In this document: positions 14,746 to 23,457 of the stretch, piece by piece
Position numbering within the stretch: position 1 is the first letter of the stretch
Layout of the letters: every line of letters begins with the position of its first letter
NCBI RefSeq assembly: GCF_002197845.1
Contig: NZ_NIDE01000001.1
Coordinates: 434,001 to 498,000, forward strand
Length of the DNA: 64,000 bases
Origin: Fimbriiglobus ruber
GTDB lineage: Bacteria > Planctomycetota > Planctomycetia > Gemmatales > Gemmataceae
Direction: 5' to 3'
Position numbers and translations under genes: made by a program
Notes under the pieces: generated by a model
What the model saw: only the letters and a program-made list of their open reading frames with translations
What the model was told of the DNA's origin: nothing
Databases searched by the model: none

Positions 14746-17454
14746 TCACCCCACGAATACGCCGCCGGCGAATCCGGGCTGGGCGTCGAACGTGTAGAGC
14801 GCGGCGGGGCTCGATGGCGCGGCCATGATCGCGGCTCCGGTATACGTGGTGATGGCTGACCCCGCGCCGGTTCCAGCCCCGACCACGAGGCTGGCCTGGT
14901 CGCTCCCGTCCAGATTCTTGACCGCGACCCGAATCCCGCCGCGGTTGGACGGGTCGCCCGCGAAAAAGTCGGCCACCACGGTCTTCGTATTCGCGAGCAA
15001 ACTGGCGCCGTCGAACACCGTCACCCGCGGGCCGCCACCGGGACCGCCGCCGGCGATGATGTCCGCGTGCCCGTCGCCGTTCACGTCGCCGACCGCGACG
15101 TACGCGCCGTTCGAGAGCGTGGGCTCGAAGGCATAGAAATCGGCAAACAGTTTCACCGGGTTGCCCGTGGCGAGCGACTTGCCGTCGTACCCGGCGATCC
15201 GCGGGCCGCCGCCGAACCCGGCAGAAACGATGAGGTCGCCGTAACCTGCTCCCGTCAGGTCGCCGACGGCCGCGCGAGCCCCGCCGCGAAAACCCGTATC
15301 GTCGATCCCGAAGAAGTCGGCCATCAGACCGAATGTTTTGCCATCGAACACGCGGACCCGCGGGCCGCCGCCCTGGTCGGGCGTCACGATCAGGTCCGGC
15401 ACGCCGTCTCCGTTCAGGTCGCCCGCGGCCACGAATACCCCCCCGGTGAAAGACGCCTCGAACGGGTCGACCGAGAAAAGTACCTGGCCGGTCTTGCCGT
15501 CGATAATCTCGACATGTGATGGTCCGCCGGGGCCGGTTCCCGCCACGATGTCGTCCGTGCCGTCCGAATTGAAGTCGGCCGCCGCGACGCGCACGCCCCC
15601 CGTGAATCCGGGGAAGGGATCGGCCGTGAGGGCGACGGATTGATCGGCGTTGTAAAGCGTAACGATCCCGTTGCCGCCCGCATCGGACCCGACCGCGTAC
15701 TGGCTCGTTCCGATTAACACCGGGGACGGCGAGGCCGGAGGAACTCCGGGAGGCGATGACGGAGGTGGAGGAACTCCGGGAGGCGATAGCGGAGGCGGAG
15801 GGACACCGGGGGGCGACGGCGGTGGCGGAACGAGCGGTGGCGAAGGAGAAACGACCGGCGGAACAATCGGAGGTATGGCGGGTGGCACAACAGGCGGTGC
15901 GACCGGAGGCACCACGGGCGGAGCTGTAGGGGGCGATGGCGGAACAGCCGGTGGTGAGGGCGGTACAGTCGGCGGTGTCGGTGGTACGACAGGTGGCGTG
16001 GGTGGTACGACAGGTGGCGTGGGTGGAACAACGGGCGGCGTGGGCGGAGCCACCGGCGGGGACGGGGGCGCGACGGGTGGCGTGGGCGGAACCCCGGGTG
16101 GCGACGACGGAGGCACCGTGTTGGTGAACGTGAACTGGTCGGCTGTTGAGGTCGCCGAGGTGCCGTACCCGAAGAAGACACTGTTCCCGTCCGAATCCGT
16201 CTGGTCGCTCCCCGACTGCACTTGCACGTCGACGAGGCCGGCGGCGTGGGCCGGGGTGGTCACGGTGATTTGCGTGTCGGAGACGATCGTGAACGAAGTC
16301 GCCTCGGTTCCACCGAAGAGGACGTGCAGGTTCCCGGACGCACCCGAGAAGTTCTGCCCGGTAATGGTCAAGGTCGTTCCGCCGGACGGGGAGCCGGCGG
16401 CGACGTTCAGCCCGGTCACGATCGGCGTCAGGTCGACTACCTCGAAGTCACTCGCGTGGATCGCCGACTGAAGTTGCAGCATGCTGTCCATATCCCAAAG
16501 GGACGATGGCGTGCCCTGGAAATACATGTTGCTGCCGTTGTCGGCGACGATCAGGCCGTAGTCTTTCATCGCCTGGGCGACGGCCTTGACTTCCGGCGCC
16601 CAATCATCCGGGATCTGGAAACTGGCATTCAGGCGGAAGCGGTCGCCCATGCGGGGCAGGTCGCTGTCCGTCTCGTCGCTGGCCTCGTGGGACGCCGGGT
16701 AAACGAACATGTCTTGCGTTTCTTCGACGGTCATCCGGATTGCGTGGTCGATCGCCCCCTGGCCCCCTTCGCTGGTTGGCAACGCCTCGTCCGGGCGGAC
16801 GAGCCCGGGCATGATCGGCAACCCGGCCGCGTCCGCCGACGTCCAGCCGATGGTGCGGAAGGTGTCCTGATTCAGATCCCATACGCTGAGCGAATACGCG
16901 CCCCACGAGCCGGTCTGGTGGGCCGGGCCGGGCGTGTTGACGTCGTAACTCGGGAACGTGGTCTCGGTCGGTCGGGCCGCCAGGTACATCTCGTACACGA
17001 CGTTGGTCGATTTGTCGTAAACGATCAGGTGCGAATCCCCACGGCCGACCGGCGACGCGGGACCGGTCGGCCCGTCCCCCTCAATGACGGCGTTCGCGGG
17101 AATCGGAACGGGCTCGTTGTCGCTCTCGTCGCCGTACCCGTCGGGCGGAATGATGACCGGCACCGGCGGAACGGTATTGTCGACAACGTTGACGGGGATG
17201 CCGTAGAGGGCGCCGTCCGTCACCGGGTTGCCGAAGTCCGGGTGAACCCCGGCGTTACCTTCCGAAACGAGGTGGGCGATGATCGCCGCCGAATTGGCCG
17301 ACACCGGCGCGTTCGTGATGACCTGATTCCACGGATTATCGAGTGGGAAGATCTGGTTGCCGTCAAACGTCGGGACGATGCGAGATTCGAGATCGACCAG
17401 TGCCGGCTGGTACGCGAGGATCGGTCGCCGGGATGAAAAGCCGCGAGCGCGCAT
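14746..17454 (-). CDS. Large secreted protein: TIG domain, proline-rich stalk, FG-GAP repeats
   Basis: 902 aa from ATG 17454 (MRARGFSSRRPILAYQPALV); an upstream ATG at 17541 would add 29 residues. The N terminus has the planctomycete export-type motif LVDLESRIVP. Residues ~30-340 form an unrecognised globular domain (IIPPDGYGDESDNEPVPIPA, HLIVYDKSTNVVYEMYLA, GLIVADNGSNMYFQGTPSSL). A TIG/IPT domain follows (VTGLNVAAGSPSGGTTLTIT to about residue 440), then a ~110-residue stalk of PPTPP/VPP/SPP repeats, then about five FG-GAP/VCBS-type repeats (VAAGDLNGDGVPDLIVTPDQ). FG-GAP repeats often bind calcium. Likely cell-surface or extracellular, perhaps acting in adhesion or carbohydrate handling (inference). 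Confidence 0.85.
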   Translation of the reverse strand: MRARGFSSRRPILAYQPALVDLESRIVPTFDGNQIFPLDNPWNQVITNAPVSANSAAIIAHLVSEGNAGVHPDFGNPVTDGALYGIPVNVVDNTVPPVPVIIPPDGYGDESDNEPVPIPANAVIEGDGPTGPASPVGRGDSHLIVYDKSTNVVYEMYLAARPTETTFPSYDVNTPGPAHQTGSWGAYSLSVWDLNQDTFRTIGWTSADAAGLPIMPGLVRPDEALPTSEGGQGAIDHAIRMTVEETQDMFVYPASHEASDETDSDLPRMGDRFRLNASFQIPDDWAPEVKAVAQAMKDYGLIVADNGSNMYFQGTPSSLWDMDSMLQLQSAIHASDFEVVDLTPIVTGLNVAAGSPSGGTTLTITGQNFSGASGNLHVLFGGTEATSFTIVSDTQITVTTPAHAAGLVDVQVQSGSDQTDSDGNSVFFGYGTSATSTADQFTFTNTVPPSSPPGVPPTPPVAPPSPPVAPPTPPVVPPTPPVVPPTPPVVPPTPPTVPPSPPAVPPSPPTAPPVVPPVAPPVVPPAIPPIVPPVVSPSPPLVPPPPSPPGVPPPPLSPPGVPPPPSSPPGVPPASPSPVLIGTSQYAVGSDAGGNGIVTLYNADQSVALTADPFPGFTGGVRVAAADFNSDGTDDIVAGTGPGGPSHVEIIDGKTGQVLFSVDPFEASFTGGVFVAAGDLNGDGVPDLIVTPDQGGGPRVRVFDGKTFGLMADFFGIDDTGFRGGARAAVGDLTGAGYGDLIVSAGFGGGPRIAGYDGKSLATGNPVKLFADFYAFEPTLSNGAYVAVGDVNGDGHADIIAGGGPGGGPRVTVFDGASLLANTKTVVADFFAGDPSNRGGIRVAVKNLDGSDQASLVVGAGTGAGSAITTYTGAAIMAAPSSPAALYTFDAQPGFAGGVFVG
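15720..16110 (-). repeat. Low-complexity Pro-rich coding repeats (PPTPPVV type)
   Basis: DNA repeats of the ggtggcgtgggtggtacgac type encode the proline stalk of the 902-aa secreted protein. Units of 15-24 bp are repeated imperfectly, including two exact tandem copies near 15975-16015. This is coding microsatellite-like sequence and not a CRISPR array. Confidence 0.8.
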
Positions 17455-17810
17455 GAAGGCACCTGGACCCGTCGTGTGGGGAAACGGGGCGAACGGACCG
17501 TGGAGTAACGAGGGGGAACCAGGGCGAACGGGTCGAGTCATTCAGACCGTAGCACATGCTCCGACGAAGAACATCGATCGGTGATTTCTATTACGGCGAA
17601 TCGAATTACGGCATCCCGGCGGGTTTCAACTCGGGGTTTGAATGGAGAGGCGAATTGACCGGGAGACTTCGTGCTTCCGTCGCAAACTGCCGGCTGAGAA
17701 CGAAATGGAGCTGCCGGTAAGAGGTGGTGTCGAAAATTCCGACGATTGAAAAATGAGACGTGTGGCGGGAGAAATCCTCTCCACTTCGTCGAAAATCGCA
17801 CGCGGTATTC

Positions 17811-17920
17811 TTCAGTCCGAAGGACTGGTGGTTCTCAGCCCAGGGCAACGCCCTGGGGCGGCTATTCGTTCGACCCAGGGCGTTGCCCTGGGCTGAGAAC
17901 CACCAGTCCTTCGGACTGAA
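17811..17920. repeat. Perfect 47-bp inverted repeat with 16-bp loop
   Basis: The arms at 17811-17857 and 17874-17920 are exactly complementary over 47 bp. Each arm contains two nested palindromes, TTCAGTCCGAAGGACTG and CCCAGGGCAACGCCCTGGG. No direct target duplication is seen at the ends. It lies in the gap upstream of the secreted-protein gene and downstream of the Gfo/Idh/MocA gene (both minus strand). It looks like a pair of REP-type units in opposite orientation. The rest of the 17455-18037 gap holds no gene that I can support. Confidence 0.85.
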
Positions 17921-17961
17921 AAATCATGATTGTGGGCATACCCATTACCGTCAGGCGCCTA

Positions 17962-17998
17962 ACCAAGCGACGGGCGACATTCTCGGCCGTCGCTTGGT
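17962..17998 (-). terminator. Hairpin downstream of the Gfo/Idh/MocA gene
   Basis: ACCAAGCGACGG (17962-17973) pairs perfectly with CCGTCGCTTGGT (17987-17998) across a 13-nt loop, 40 bp after the minus-strand stop at 18038. There is no clear T-run, so intrinsic termination is plausible but not proven. Confidence 0.45.
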
Positions 17999-18037
17999 AT
18001 CTCATTCGACAAACTCGTGGTCCTGCGGCGATCATGA

Positions 18038-19441
18038 TCAAACTGTTCCGAGGATATCCCAGCCCTGGCGGTATTCCGTCTTCACGAGCTTGGTTGCCGC
18101 CTCGGAGTTCGTGAACTTGAGGTTGGCCGCGTCCCACGCCAGCTTCTGGCCGGCGAACCGGACCGCGATGTTGCCGAGCAACATGGCCTCGGTCAACCGA
18201 CCAGCGAAGTCGAAGTTCGAGGCGGCGTGCGTCGGCTTGCCGGCCCGGATCGCGTCCGCCCATTCTTTCTTCTGGTAGCCGTCTTCGCCGACGAACGTGC
18301 CTTCCGGAGCCTTTTCCGGCTTGCTGGTTTGGATGCCTTCGAAGTCTTTTTCCGGGGTCAGGCGGTATTGGGCGCCGTAGTCGTTCGGGCTGAACAGGAT
18401 GCCCTTGCTGCCGACCAGGATCGACCCGCTATCCACCAGTTTCTCGCCGGGCTTCAATACCTTGGCCAGTAACTCCTCGGGCGGGAGGATGCGCTTCCCG
18501 TCTTTCTTGCCCTCGTACCAGTGCAGGGCACAGGCCGGCAGACTCTCCCGGGCCGGGAACAGGTACGTGATGTGGGCCCAGGCCGGATACGTTTCCGGGT
18601 TGATTTCGGCAGCCTCGGCGATCACCGCTTCCGGGGCGTCGAGCTTGAGCGAGCGGAACGTCAGGTTCGCCGTGTGACAGGCCATGTCACCAAGGGCCCC
18701 GGTGCCGAAGTCCCAGTAGCCGCGCCAGTCGTGCGGGTGGTAGGCCCGGTGGTACGCGCGGAATGGGGCCGGCCCGATCCACTCTTCCCAGTGAACGTGC
18801 TTCGGCACCGGCGGCTTGTCGCTCGGACGGGCGACGATGTCCGGAGATTGTTTCCAGTAGTGGGCGGGGCGGTTGGTCCAGACGTGGGCTTCCTTCACCT
18901 CGCCGATCGCGCCGCCGCGGACCAGTTCGACGCCCCGGCGCAGGCCGTTCGCGGCCGAGCCTTGGTTGCCCATCTGGGTGCAGACTTTGTACTTGGTGGC
19001 CGTCTCCCGCATGAATCGGGCTTCAAAGACGGTGTGCGTGAGCGGCTTCTGGCAATAGACGTGTTTCCCGGCCCGCATCGCGATGACGGACGGCAACGTG
19101 TGTGAATGATCCGCGGTGGAGACGGTGACGGCATCGATCTCCTTCATCATCTGGTCGAACAGCTTGCGGTAGTCGAAGAATTTCTGGGCCGACGGCCACG
19201 TCGTAGCCCGCTTGTCGAGCCGGTCCGTGTCGATGTCGCAGAGGGCGACCACGGTCATGACGTGACCGGCTTGCTCGATGTCGGACGACCCTTTTCCTCC
19301 GACCCCGATCCCAGCGACACGTATCTTGTCGTTCGCCCCGACGACCCGGGCGACGGAGACGGCCGGGCCGGTGAACAAGTAGCCAATGCTACCGGCCGCG
19401 CCGAGTTGGAGGGCCCGGCGGCGGGAGATACGATGCGTCAC
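18038..19441 (-). CDS. Gfo/Idh/MocA-family oxidoreductase, Tat-exported
   Basis: 467 aa. The N terminus is a twin-arginine-type leader (SRRRALQLGAAGSIGYLFTG). The Rossmann NAD(P) domain follows with KIRVAGIGVGGKGSSDIEQA, VALCDIDTDRLDKRATTW, AVTVSTADHSHTLPSVIAMR and the conserved EKP-type block AGKHVYCQKPLTH (here QKP). The C-terminal part holds the family beta-sheet domain (DWRGYWDFGTGALGDMACHT). Members oxidise or epimerise sugars and related polyols; planctomycete Tat-dependent versions are abundant and mostly uncharacterised. Substrate unknown. The gene stands alone, with a hairpin after its stop. Confidence 0.9.
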   Translation of the reverse strand: MTHRISRRRALQLGAAGSIGYLFTGPAVSVARVVGANDKIRVAGIGVGGKGSSDIEQAGHVMTVVALCDIDTDRLDKRATTWPSAQKFFDYRKLFDQMMKEIDAVTVSTADHSHTLPSVIAMRAGKHVYCQKPLTHTVFEARFMRETATKYKVCTQMGNQGSAANGLRRGVELVRGGAIGEVKEAHVWTNRPAHYWKQSPDIVARPSDKPPVPKHVHWEEWIGPAPFRAYHRAYHPHDWRGYWDFGTGALGDMACHTANLTFRSLKLDAPEAVIAEAAEINPETYPAWAHITYLFPARESLPACALHWYEGKKDGKRILPPEELLAKVLKPGEKLVDSGSILVGSKGILFSPNDYGAQYRLTPEKDFEGIQTSKPEKAPEGTFVGEDGYQKKEWADAIRAGKPTHAASNFDFAGRLTEAMLLGNIAVRFAGQKLAWDAANLKFTNSEAATKLVKTEYRQGWDILGTV

Positions 19442-19579
19442 GAAATCACTCCTGAAGCAGCAAAGGGAAGAGGGCGGTCCGCACGCTGATTAACAATCGA
19501 AAACAGCGAATCACTGGGCTGTTACGATACTCTGAGTTCGCGGGCGGTCGCGGTCAACGAAAATCCCGGAGCTTGACAG

Positions 19580-19879
19580 ATGATTGCCTATCCTAAGATT
19601 CGAAATATTCTTGAAGCAATCTTCTCCATCGAGACAGGATTGTCTGATGATGCGCAGTCTGCAATGCTGCAAAGATCTTTACGCAACCCTGAATGGCGAA
19701 TAGCATTTCAAAATGAGTTGCTTTCGGCGGCCACGAATCCGCAGACATCATGGCAAGAGCTATTATCGAACGACAAGTACGAAGTCACCGACACGGATTC
19801 AGAATTGGACGCGAGGGCCATCGCCATGTCTCTGCTGTGGAAAACAACTTTTCCAGATGAACCCATTCCCCAACTTTAG
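19580..19879 (+). CDS. Small hypothetical protein (99 aa), AT-richer than surroundings
   Basis: Starts at ATG 19580 with a ribosome site cccggagc 8 bp upstream. The predicted protein (MIAYPKIRNILEAIFSIETG) is acidic and probably helical, with QRSLRNPEWRIAFQNELLSA in the middle and a short acidic tail ending FPDEPIPQL. No family recognised. The composition (catgtctctgctgtggaaaa) is clearly less GC-rich than that of the flanking genes, and the gene sits between two minus-strand genes, suggesting recent acquisition. Small acidic orphan genes of this kind are sometimes immunity proteins, but nothing here shows that. Confidence 0.6.
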   Translation: MIAYPKIRNILEAIFSIETGLSDDAQSAMLQRSLRNPEWRIAFQNELLSAATNPQTSWQELLSNDKYEVTDTDSELDARAIAMSLLWKTTFPDEPIPQL

Positions 19880-19933
19880 CCCCCTGGCCGTCAAAACTGT
19901 GGCCAGGGGATTGGGATGGCAGGTGCTGTCTGA

Positions 19934-21355
19934 TTAAGCCAAGATATCCTTGACCACGTGGCCGTGAACGTCGGTGAGGCGGAAGTCTCGGCCGGCGTAG
20001 CGGTAGGTCAGCTTCTCGTGATCGAAGCCGAGTAGGTGCAGGATGGTCGCCTGCAAGTCGTGAACGTGAACGGGATTCTCGGCGACGTGGAATCCGAGGT
20101 CGTCGGTGGTGCCGTAGGTCACGCCCGGCTTGAAGCCGCCGCCCGCAAACCACATCGTGTACGCTTGCGGGTGGTGGTCGCGACCCAGCGACCGGCCGAG
20201 CGCCGGGTTCGTTTCCACCATCGGCGTCCGCCCGAATTCGCCGCCCCAGATGACCAGCGTGTCGTCCAGCAACCCCCGCCGTTTCAAGTCGGTGACGAGC
20301 GCGGCGGACGCCTGATCGGTCTCCCCGCAGTGCTTGCGCGAGTTGCCGACCACGTCGCTGTGGGCGTCCCAGCCTTCGTGGTAAATGTTCACGAACCGAA
20401 CGCCCCGTTCCATCATCCGCCGGGCCAACAGGCACGCCCGCGCGAACGTCGGCTTGGCCGGCTCTTTGATGCCGTACAGGTCCAGCGTCTCTTTCGATTC
20501 TTTGCTCAGGTCCGTCAGTTCGGGGGCGGACGATTGGAGCCGGAAGGCCATCTCGTAGGCGGCGATCCGCGTGGCGATTTCGGGATCGCCCTCCGCCGCG
20601 AGCCGCGACTCGTTCAGTTCCTTGAGCAGGTCGCGCGAGTCCTTTTGAACGTCCGCCGTCACGCCCGGCGGCGTGGACACATTCAGGATGGTGTCGCCCG
20701 AGTTGCGGAACCGGACGCCGGTGTACATCGTCGGCAGGAACCCGCTCGACCAGTTGGCCGAACCGCCGCTGATGCCGCTGCCGGTCGACATGACCACGAA
20801 CGCCGGCAACTCGCGCGACTCGGCCCCGAGCCCGTACAGCACCCACGACCCGAGCGACGGCCTACCCGGTTGACCGAACCCGGTGTTGAAGAAGATTTGA
20901 GCCGGGGCGTGGTTGAACTGGTCGGTCTTCACCGACTTCACGAAGCAGACGTCGTCGACCACTTTCGCCAGGTGCGGCAAGACTTCGGCCACGGGCGTAC
21001 CGCTGCGGCCGTGTTTGGCGAACTTGAACTGTGGCCCGAGGACCGCCGCGTCCGGCCGGATGAACGCGTACCGCTGGCCGCCGATCACCGACGGCGGCAG
21101 CGGCTTGCCCTCCAGCTTGGCCAGCTCGGGCTTGGGGTCGAACAGGTCGAGTTGGCTCGGCGCACCAGCCATGAACAGGTGGATCACCCGCTTGGCCTTC
21201 GCGGGGTAATGCGGCTTCTTCGGTGCGAGGGGATCGGCCGCGGTCGCGCCTTCGGCTCCAAGTGCGGACAGCGCCGCCGCTCCGACGCTCAAGCCGGCCG
21301 TGCCGAGAAAATGACGGCGGGTCAGGTTCAAGCAATAATCCCGGATCGGATTCAT
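19934..21355 (-). CDS. DUF1501 protein, Tat-exported (sulfatase-like superfamily)
   Basis: 473 aa from ATG 21355 ([11 protein letters not shown]), followed by a Tat leader [20 protein letters not shown]. The open frame upstream to 21562 is not conserved in style. DUF1501 signatures are [68 protein letters not shown] and [15 protein letters not shown], with [20 protein letters not shown] near the end. DUF1501 proteins are alkaline-phosphatase-fold proteins of planctomycetes, usually paired with DUF1549/DUF1553 cytochrome-like proteins. No such partner is adjacent here, although the divergent neighbour at 21636 carries a CxxCH motif. Confidence 0.9.
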   Translation of the reverse strand: MNPIRDYCLNLTRRHFLGTAGLSVGAAALSALGAEGATAADPLAPKKPHYPAKAKRVIHLFMAGAPSQLDLFDPKPELAKLEGKPLPPSVIGGQRYAFIRPDAAVLGPQFKFAKHGRSGTPVAEVLPHLAKVVDDVCFVKSVKTDQFNHAPAQIFFNTGFGQPGRPSLGSWVLYGLGAESRELPAFVVMSTGSGISGGSANWSSGFLPTMYTGVRFRNSGDTILNVSTPPGVTADVQKDSRDLLKELNESRLAAEGDPEIATRIAAYEMAFRLQSSAPELTDLSKESKETLDLYGIKEPAKPTFARACLLARRMMERGVRFVNIYHEGWDAHSDVVGNSRKHCGETDQASAALVTDLKRRGLLDDTLVIWGGEFGRTPMVETNPALGRSLGRDHHPQAYTMWFAGGGFKPGVTYGTTDDLGFHVAENPVHVHDLQATILHLLGFDHEKLTYRYAGRDFRLTDVHGHVVKDILA

Positions 21356-21635
21356 GGACGCCCCAGCAGTGTTTGGGTCGGCTCGGTGGGTCTGAACAAG
21401 AAAGCCATTGGCGTGCCGATTCAGAGTTAATTGTAACAATTTTTGGTTTGCAGCCCGGAGGAAACATCTTCGGTACGCCACGTCACCTGGCACACAGAAT
21501 TCGGTCGGGCGACGGTCTGGAAGAATCGGCCGGATAACGGCGTCTATTTCTGGACACGCCACATATCCGCGTGGGAAGATGAGGGATCAAGACAAATTGC
21601 CTGAATTAATTCGAGTAATGGCCGGAGAGAACCAC

Positions 21636-23051
21636 ATGTCAACGCCATCCGCACGCTTCGTCACGGCAGTCGTAATTCTGGTTATGGCGGCAACGGGCAT
21701 GTTGTTGACCGGACTGAATGGCTCGGAAACGCCTGCCGCCCCGCCCGCGAATCCGACGCCCCAAGGTGCCGTAACCATTTACGACGTCGACCCGCAGCAC
21801 CTCTGGAACCGCCTGCACCGGGCGTTATGGGTTCGGGTCGGTCGCGACGGCAAGGAGTACGGCTTCGACCGGCTCGACCCGCTTCTGTGGGCGAAGACCA
21901 AATATCTTTTGGAAGGAAAGCTACACGAGCAGGCGATTGCCGTTCTCGATGAATTTCTGGCGGCCCGCGGGGAAAAGTTGGTTGACGACCCGCTCAAGCG
22001 GGCGATTCTTCAACGCGATCTCTGGGCCGTATTCGACTGGACGACCGAGGCGGGCGAGAACACGCAGGATGCTTATATTCGGCGACCTTCGCTACCGCGC
22101 CGGTCGTTGCAAAAGCGATTGGCGCGAACCATTCAACGCTTGGCTTTGACTGCCGGGCAGATCAAATCTTTGCCTGATACCTACGCCGCGGCGGTCGATT
22201 CCAAAGCTTTCGCGGCGAAATACGATCCCGGCCACCCCGACCGCTCCTTTCTCCCACCCGACCTGTTCCAAAAAGACGGCCCGTGGGTCGAGATTCAGGC
22301 CGACAACGCTAGCAGGGTCGCGGTGCCGCGGCACGCCCACGATTTCGGAGCCCGGTCGGCCTTCCGCGTATTTCTTAGTCTCCCGGACGGTCGGCAGGCA
22401 ACGACGGCGTACCTGGCCAAGTTAGGCGACGTCCCGCGACCCTGGCTACTCACCCGGAATCCAGGTAGCAAACGGGACACGCTATCGCTCACGCCGGACC
22501 TGCCACAATTCCCCGCGGGTACGCAAGTGGCACTCGTCCGGCAGATGCTTCTGATCGACCGTGACGGCCAGATCACGGCCACCCGGGTTACGGAGAGTGT
22601 GCAGTTCCGGGCCTTTCGCTCGATCCCCAAACGTAACCCCGATACCGGCCGCGATCGAGAGTCGCCGGCGGAACAAGACTTCTACGAGTTCACCCGCAAC
22701 CGCGCGCAATTATTCGCAGGAAAGACCGGCGGCCTTCGCCCGTTGGGGCCGAACGACAAAGACTTCCACACCCAACTCCAGGTCCACACTTACGACGAGT
22801 TCGAGACGGCGGACAACGACCTGATCGAGCGCCTGAGGGCGCCGGTGACGCAGAGTTGCCTGGGTTGTCACGACCGGCCGGGGATTTATTCCGTCCGAAC
22901 TTATACCGAGGGGGGCTTCCCGATCAGTCAGTATCGGCTGCCCGATTTGCAAGAGAATCATGACGCCGAAACGGAAGCGCGCCTCACCGCTTTTCTCAAG
23001 CGCGGGCAGTATAGTTGGGGGGTACTCCAAGGGCTGTGGGAAGATCGATAA
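21636..23051 (+). CDS. Exported protein with C-terminal CxxCH haem-type motif, unknown function
   Basis: 471 aa from ATG 21636 (MSTPSARF), with ggagag 8 bp upstream; ATG 21618 is an alternative. The N-terminal hydrophobic segment FVTAVVILVMAATGMLLTGL is a signal peptide or anchor. There is no recognised domain over most of the length (DPQHLWNRLHRALWVRVGRD, GARSAFRVFLSLPDGRQATT). Near the C terminus a single haem-binding-type motif, TQSCLGCHDRPGIYSV, stands alone. This would fit a mono-haem periplasmic protein, perhaps an electron-transfer partner, but no distal ligand can be assigned. It is divergent from the DUF1501 gene across a 280-bp gap that could hold both promoters. Confidence 0.75.
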   Translation: MSTPSARFVTAVVILVMAATGMLLTGLNGSETPAAPPANPTPQGAVTIYDVDPQHLWNRLHRALWVRVGRDGKEYGFDRLDPLLWAKTKYLLEGKLHEQAIAVLDEFLAARGEKLVDDPLKRAILQRDLWAVFDWTTEAGENTQDAYIRRPSLPRRSLQKRLARTIQRLALTAGQIKSLPDTYAAAVDSKAFAAKYDPGHPDRSFLPPDLFQKDGPWVEIQADNASRVAVPRHAHDFGARSAFRVFLSLPDGRQATTAYLAKLGDVPRPWLLTRNPGSKRDTLSLTPDLPQFPAGTQVALVRQMLLIDRDGQITATRVTESVQFRAFRSIPKRNPDTGRDRESPAEQDFYEFTRNRAQLFAGKTGGLRPLGPNDKDFHTQLQVHTYDEFETADNDLIERLRAPVTQSCLGCHDRPGIYSVRTYTEGGFPISQYRLPDLQENHDAETEARLTAFLKRGQYSWGVLQGLWEDR

Positions 23052-23457
23052 CGATACGTAGGGGCACGCTATTGCGTGCCGTCACTTCCAACGGCAAGAC
23101 TGGCGTATGGTGGGGTAATCAGGTGTGTTATACCAAATTTGTCAATATATATAAATTTATATGACAAATATATAAATCATCTCCCTTTTCAATTCTTTCA
23201 CCCCCTCCAACAAAAAGTCGACCTGACGAAGTGGCTTCCCGGGCCATCGAAAGGGTTCGCTGCGCCGTTGACCGGACAGTTAAAAACGGTTACATTACTA
23301 ACATGACAAATTTAATGATCTTTATGCGAAGTCCGCAGCCTTGATCGCTTGGAATACCCAGTCGAGTTCCGCTCGAACGCGGAATTCTGGGATTTCGGCT
23401 CCGGCAGAAAGTCACGGTTCGGGTCTCGGATTTTTCGGAAAGCAGTGAGGGTCGGTC
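23052..23457. other. AT-rich gap with dispersed repeat and TGACAAAT motifs
   Basis: No gene. At 23058-23088 lies a single copy of the GTAGGGGCACGC-type word, also found in the inverted pair at 42486. At 23135-23170 an AT-rich stretch contains AAATTTGTCA followed by TTTATATGACAA, an imperfect palindrome; TGACAAATTT recurs at 23305-23314 in the opposite sense to the first copy. It sits just upstream of a transposase gene, so these could be remnants of an element end. Confidence 0.5.

Noticed and set aside
15720-16110. CRISPR-like regular repeats
   Set aside because: Units are imperfect, lack unique spacers, and encode the PPTPP stalk in the conserved frame.
16222-17436. 404-codon plus-strand open frame
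   Set aside because: Shadow of the secreted TIG/FG-GAP protein gene on the minus strand.
17811-17920. Simple rho-independent terminator
   Set aside because: The 47-bp perfect arms are far longer than a terminator, with no T-run; treated as a repeat element.
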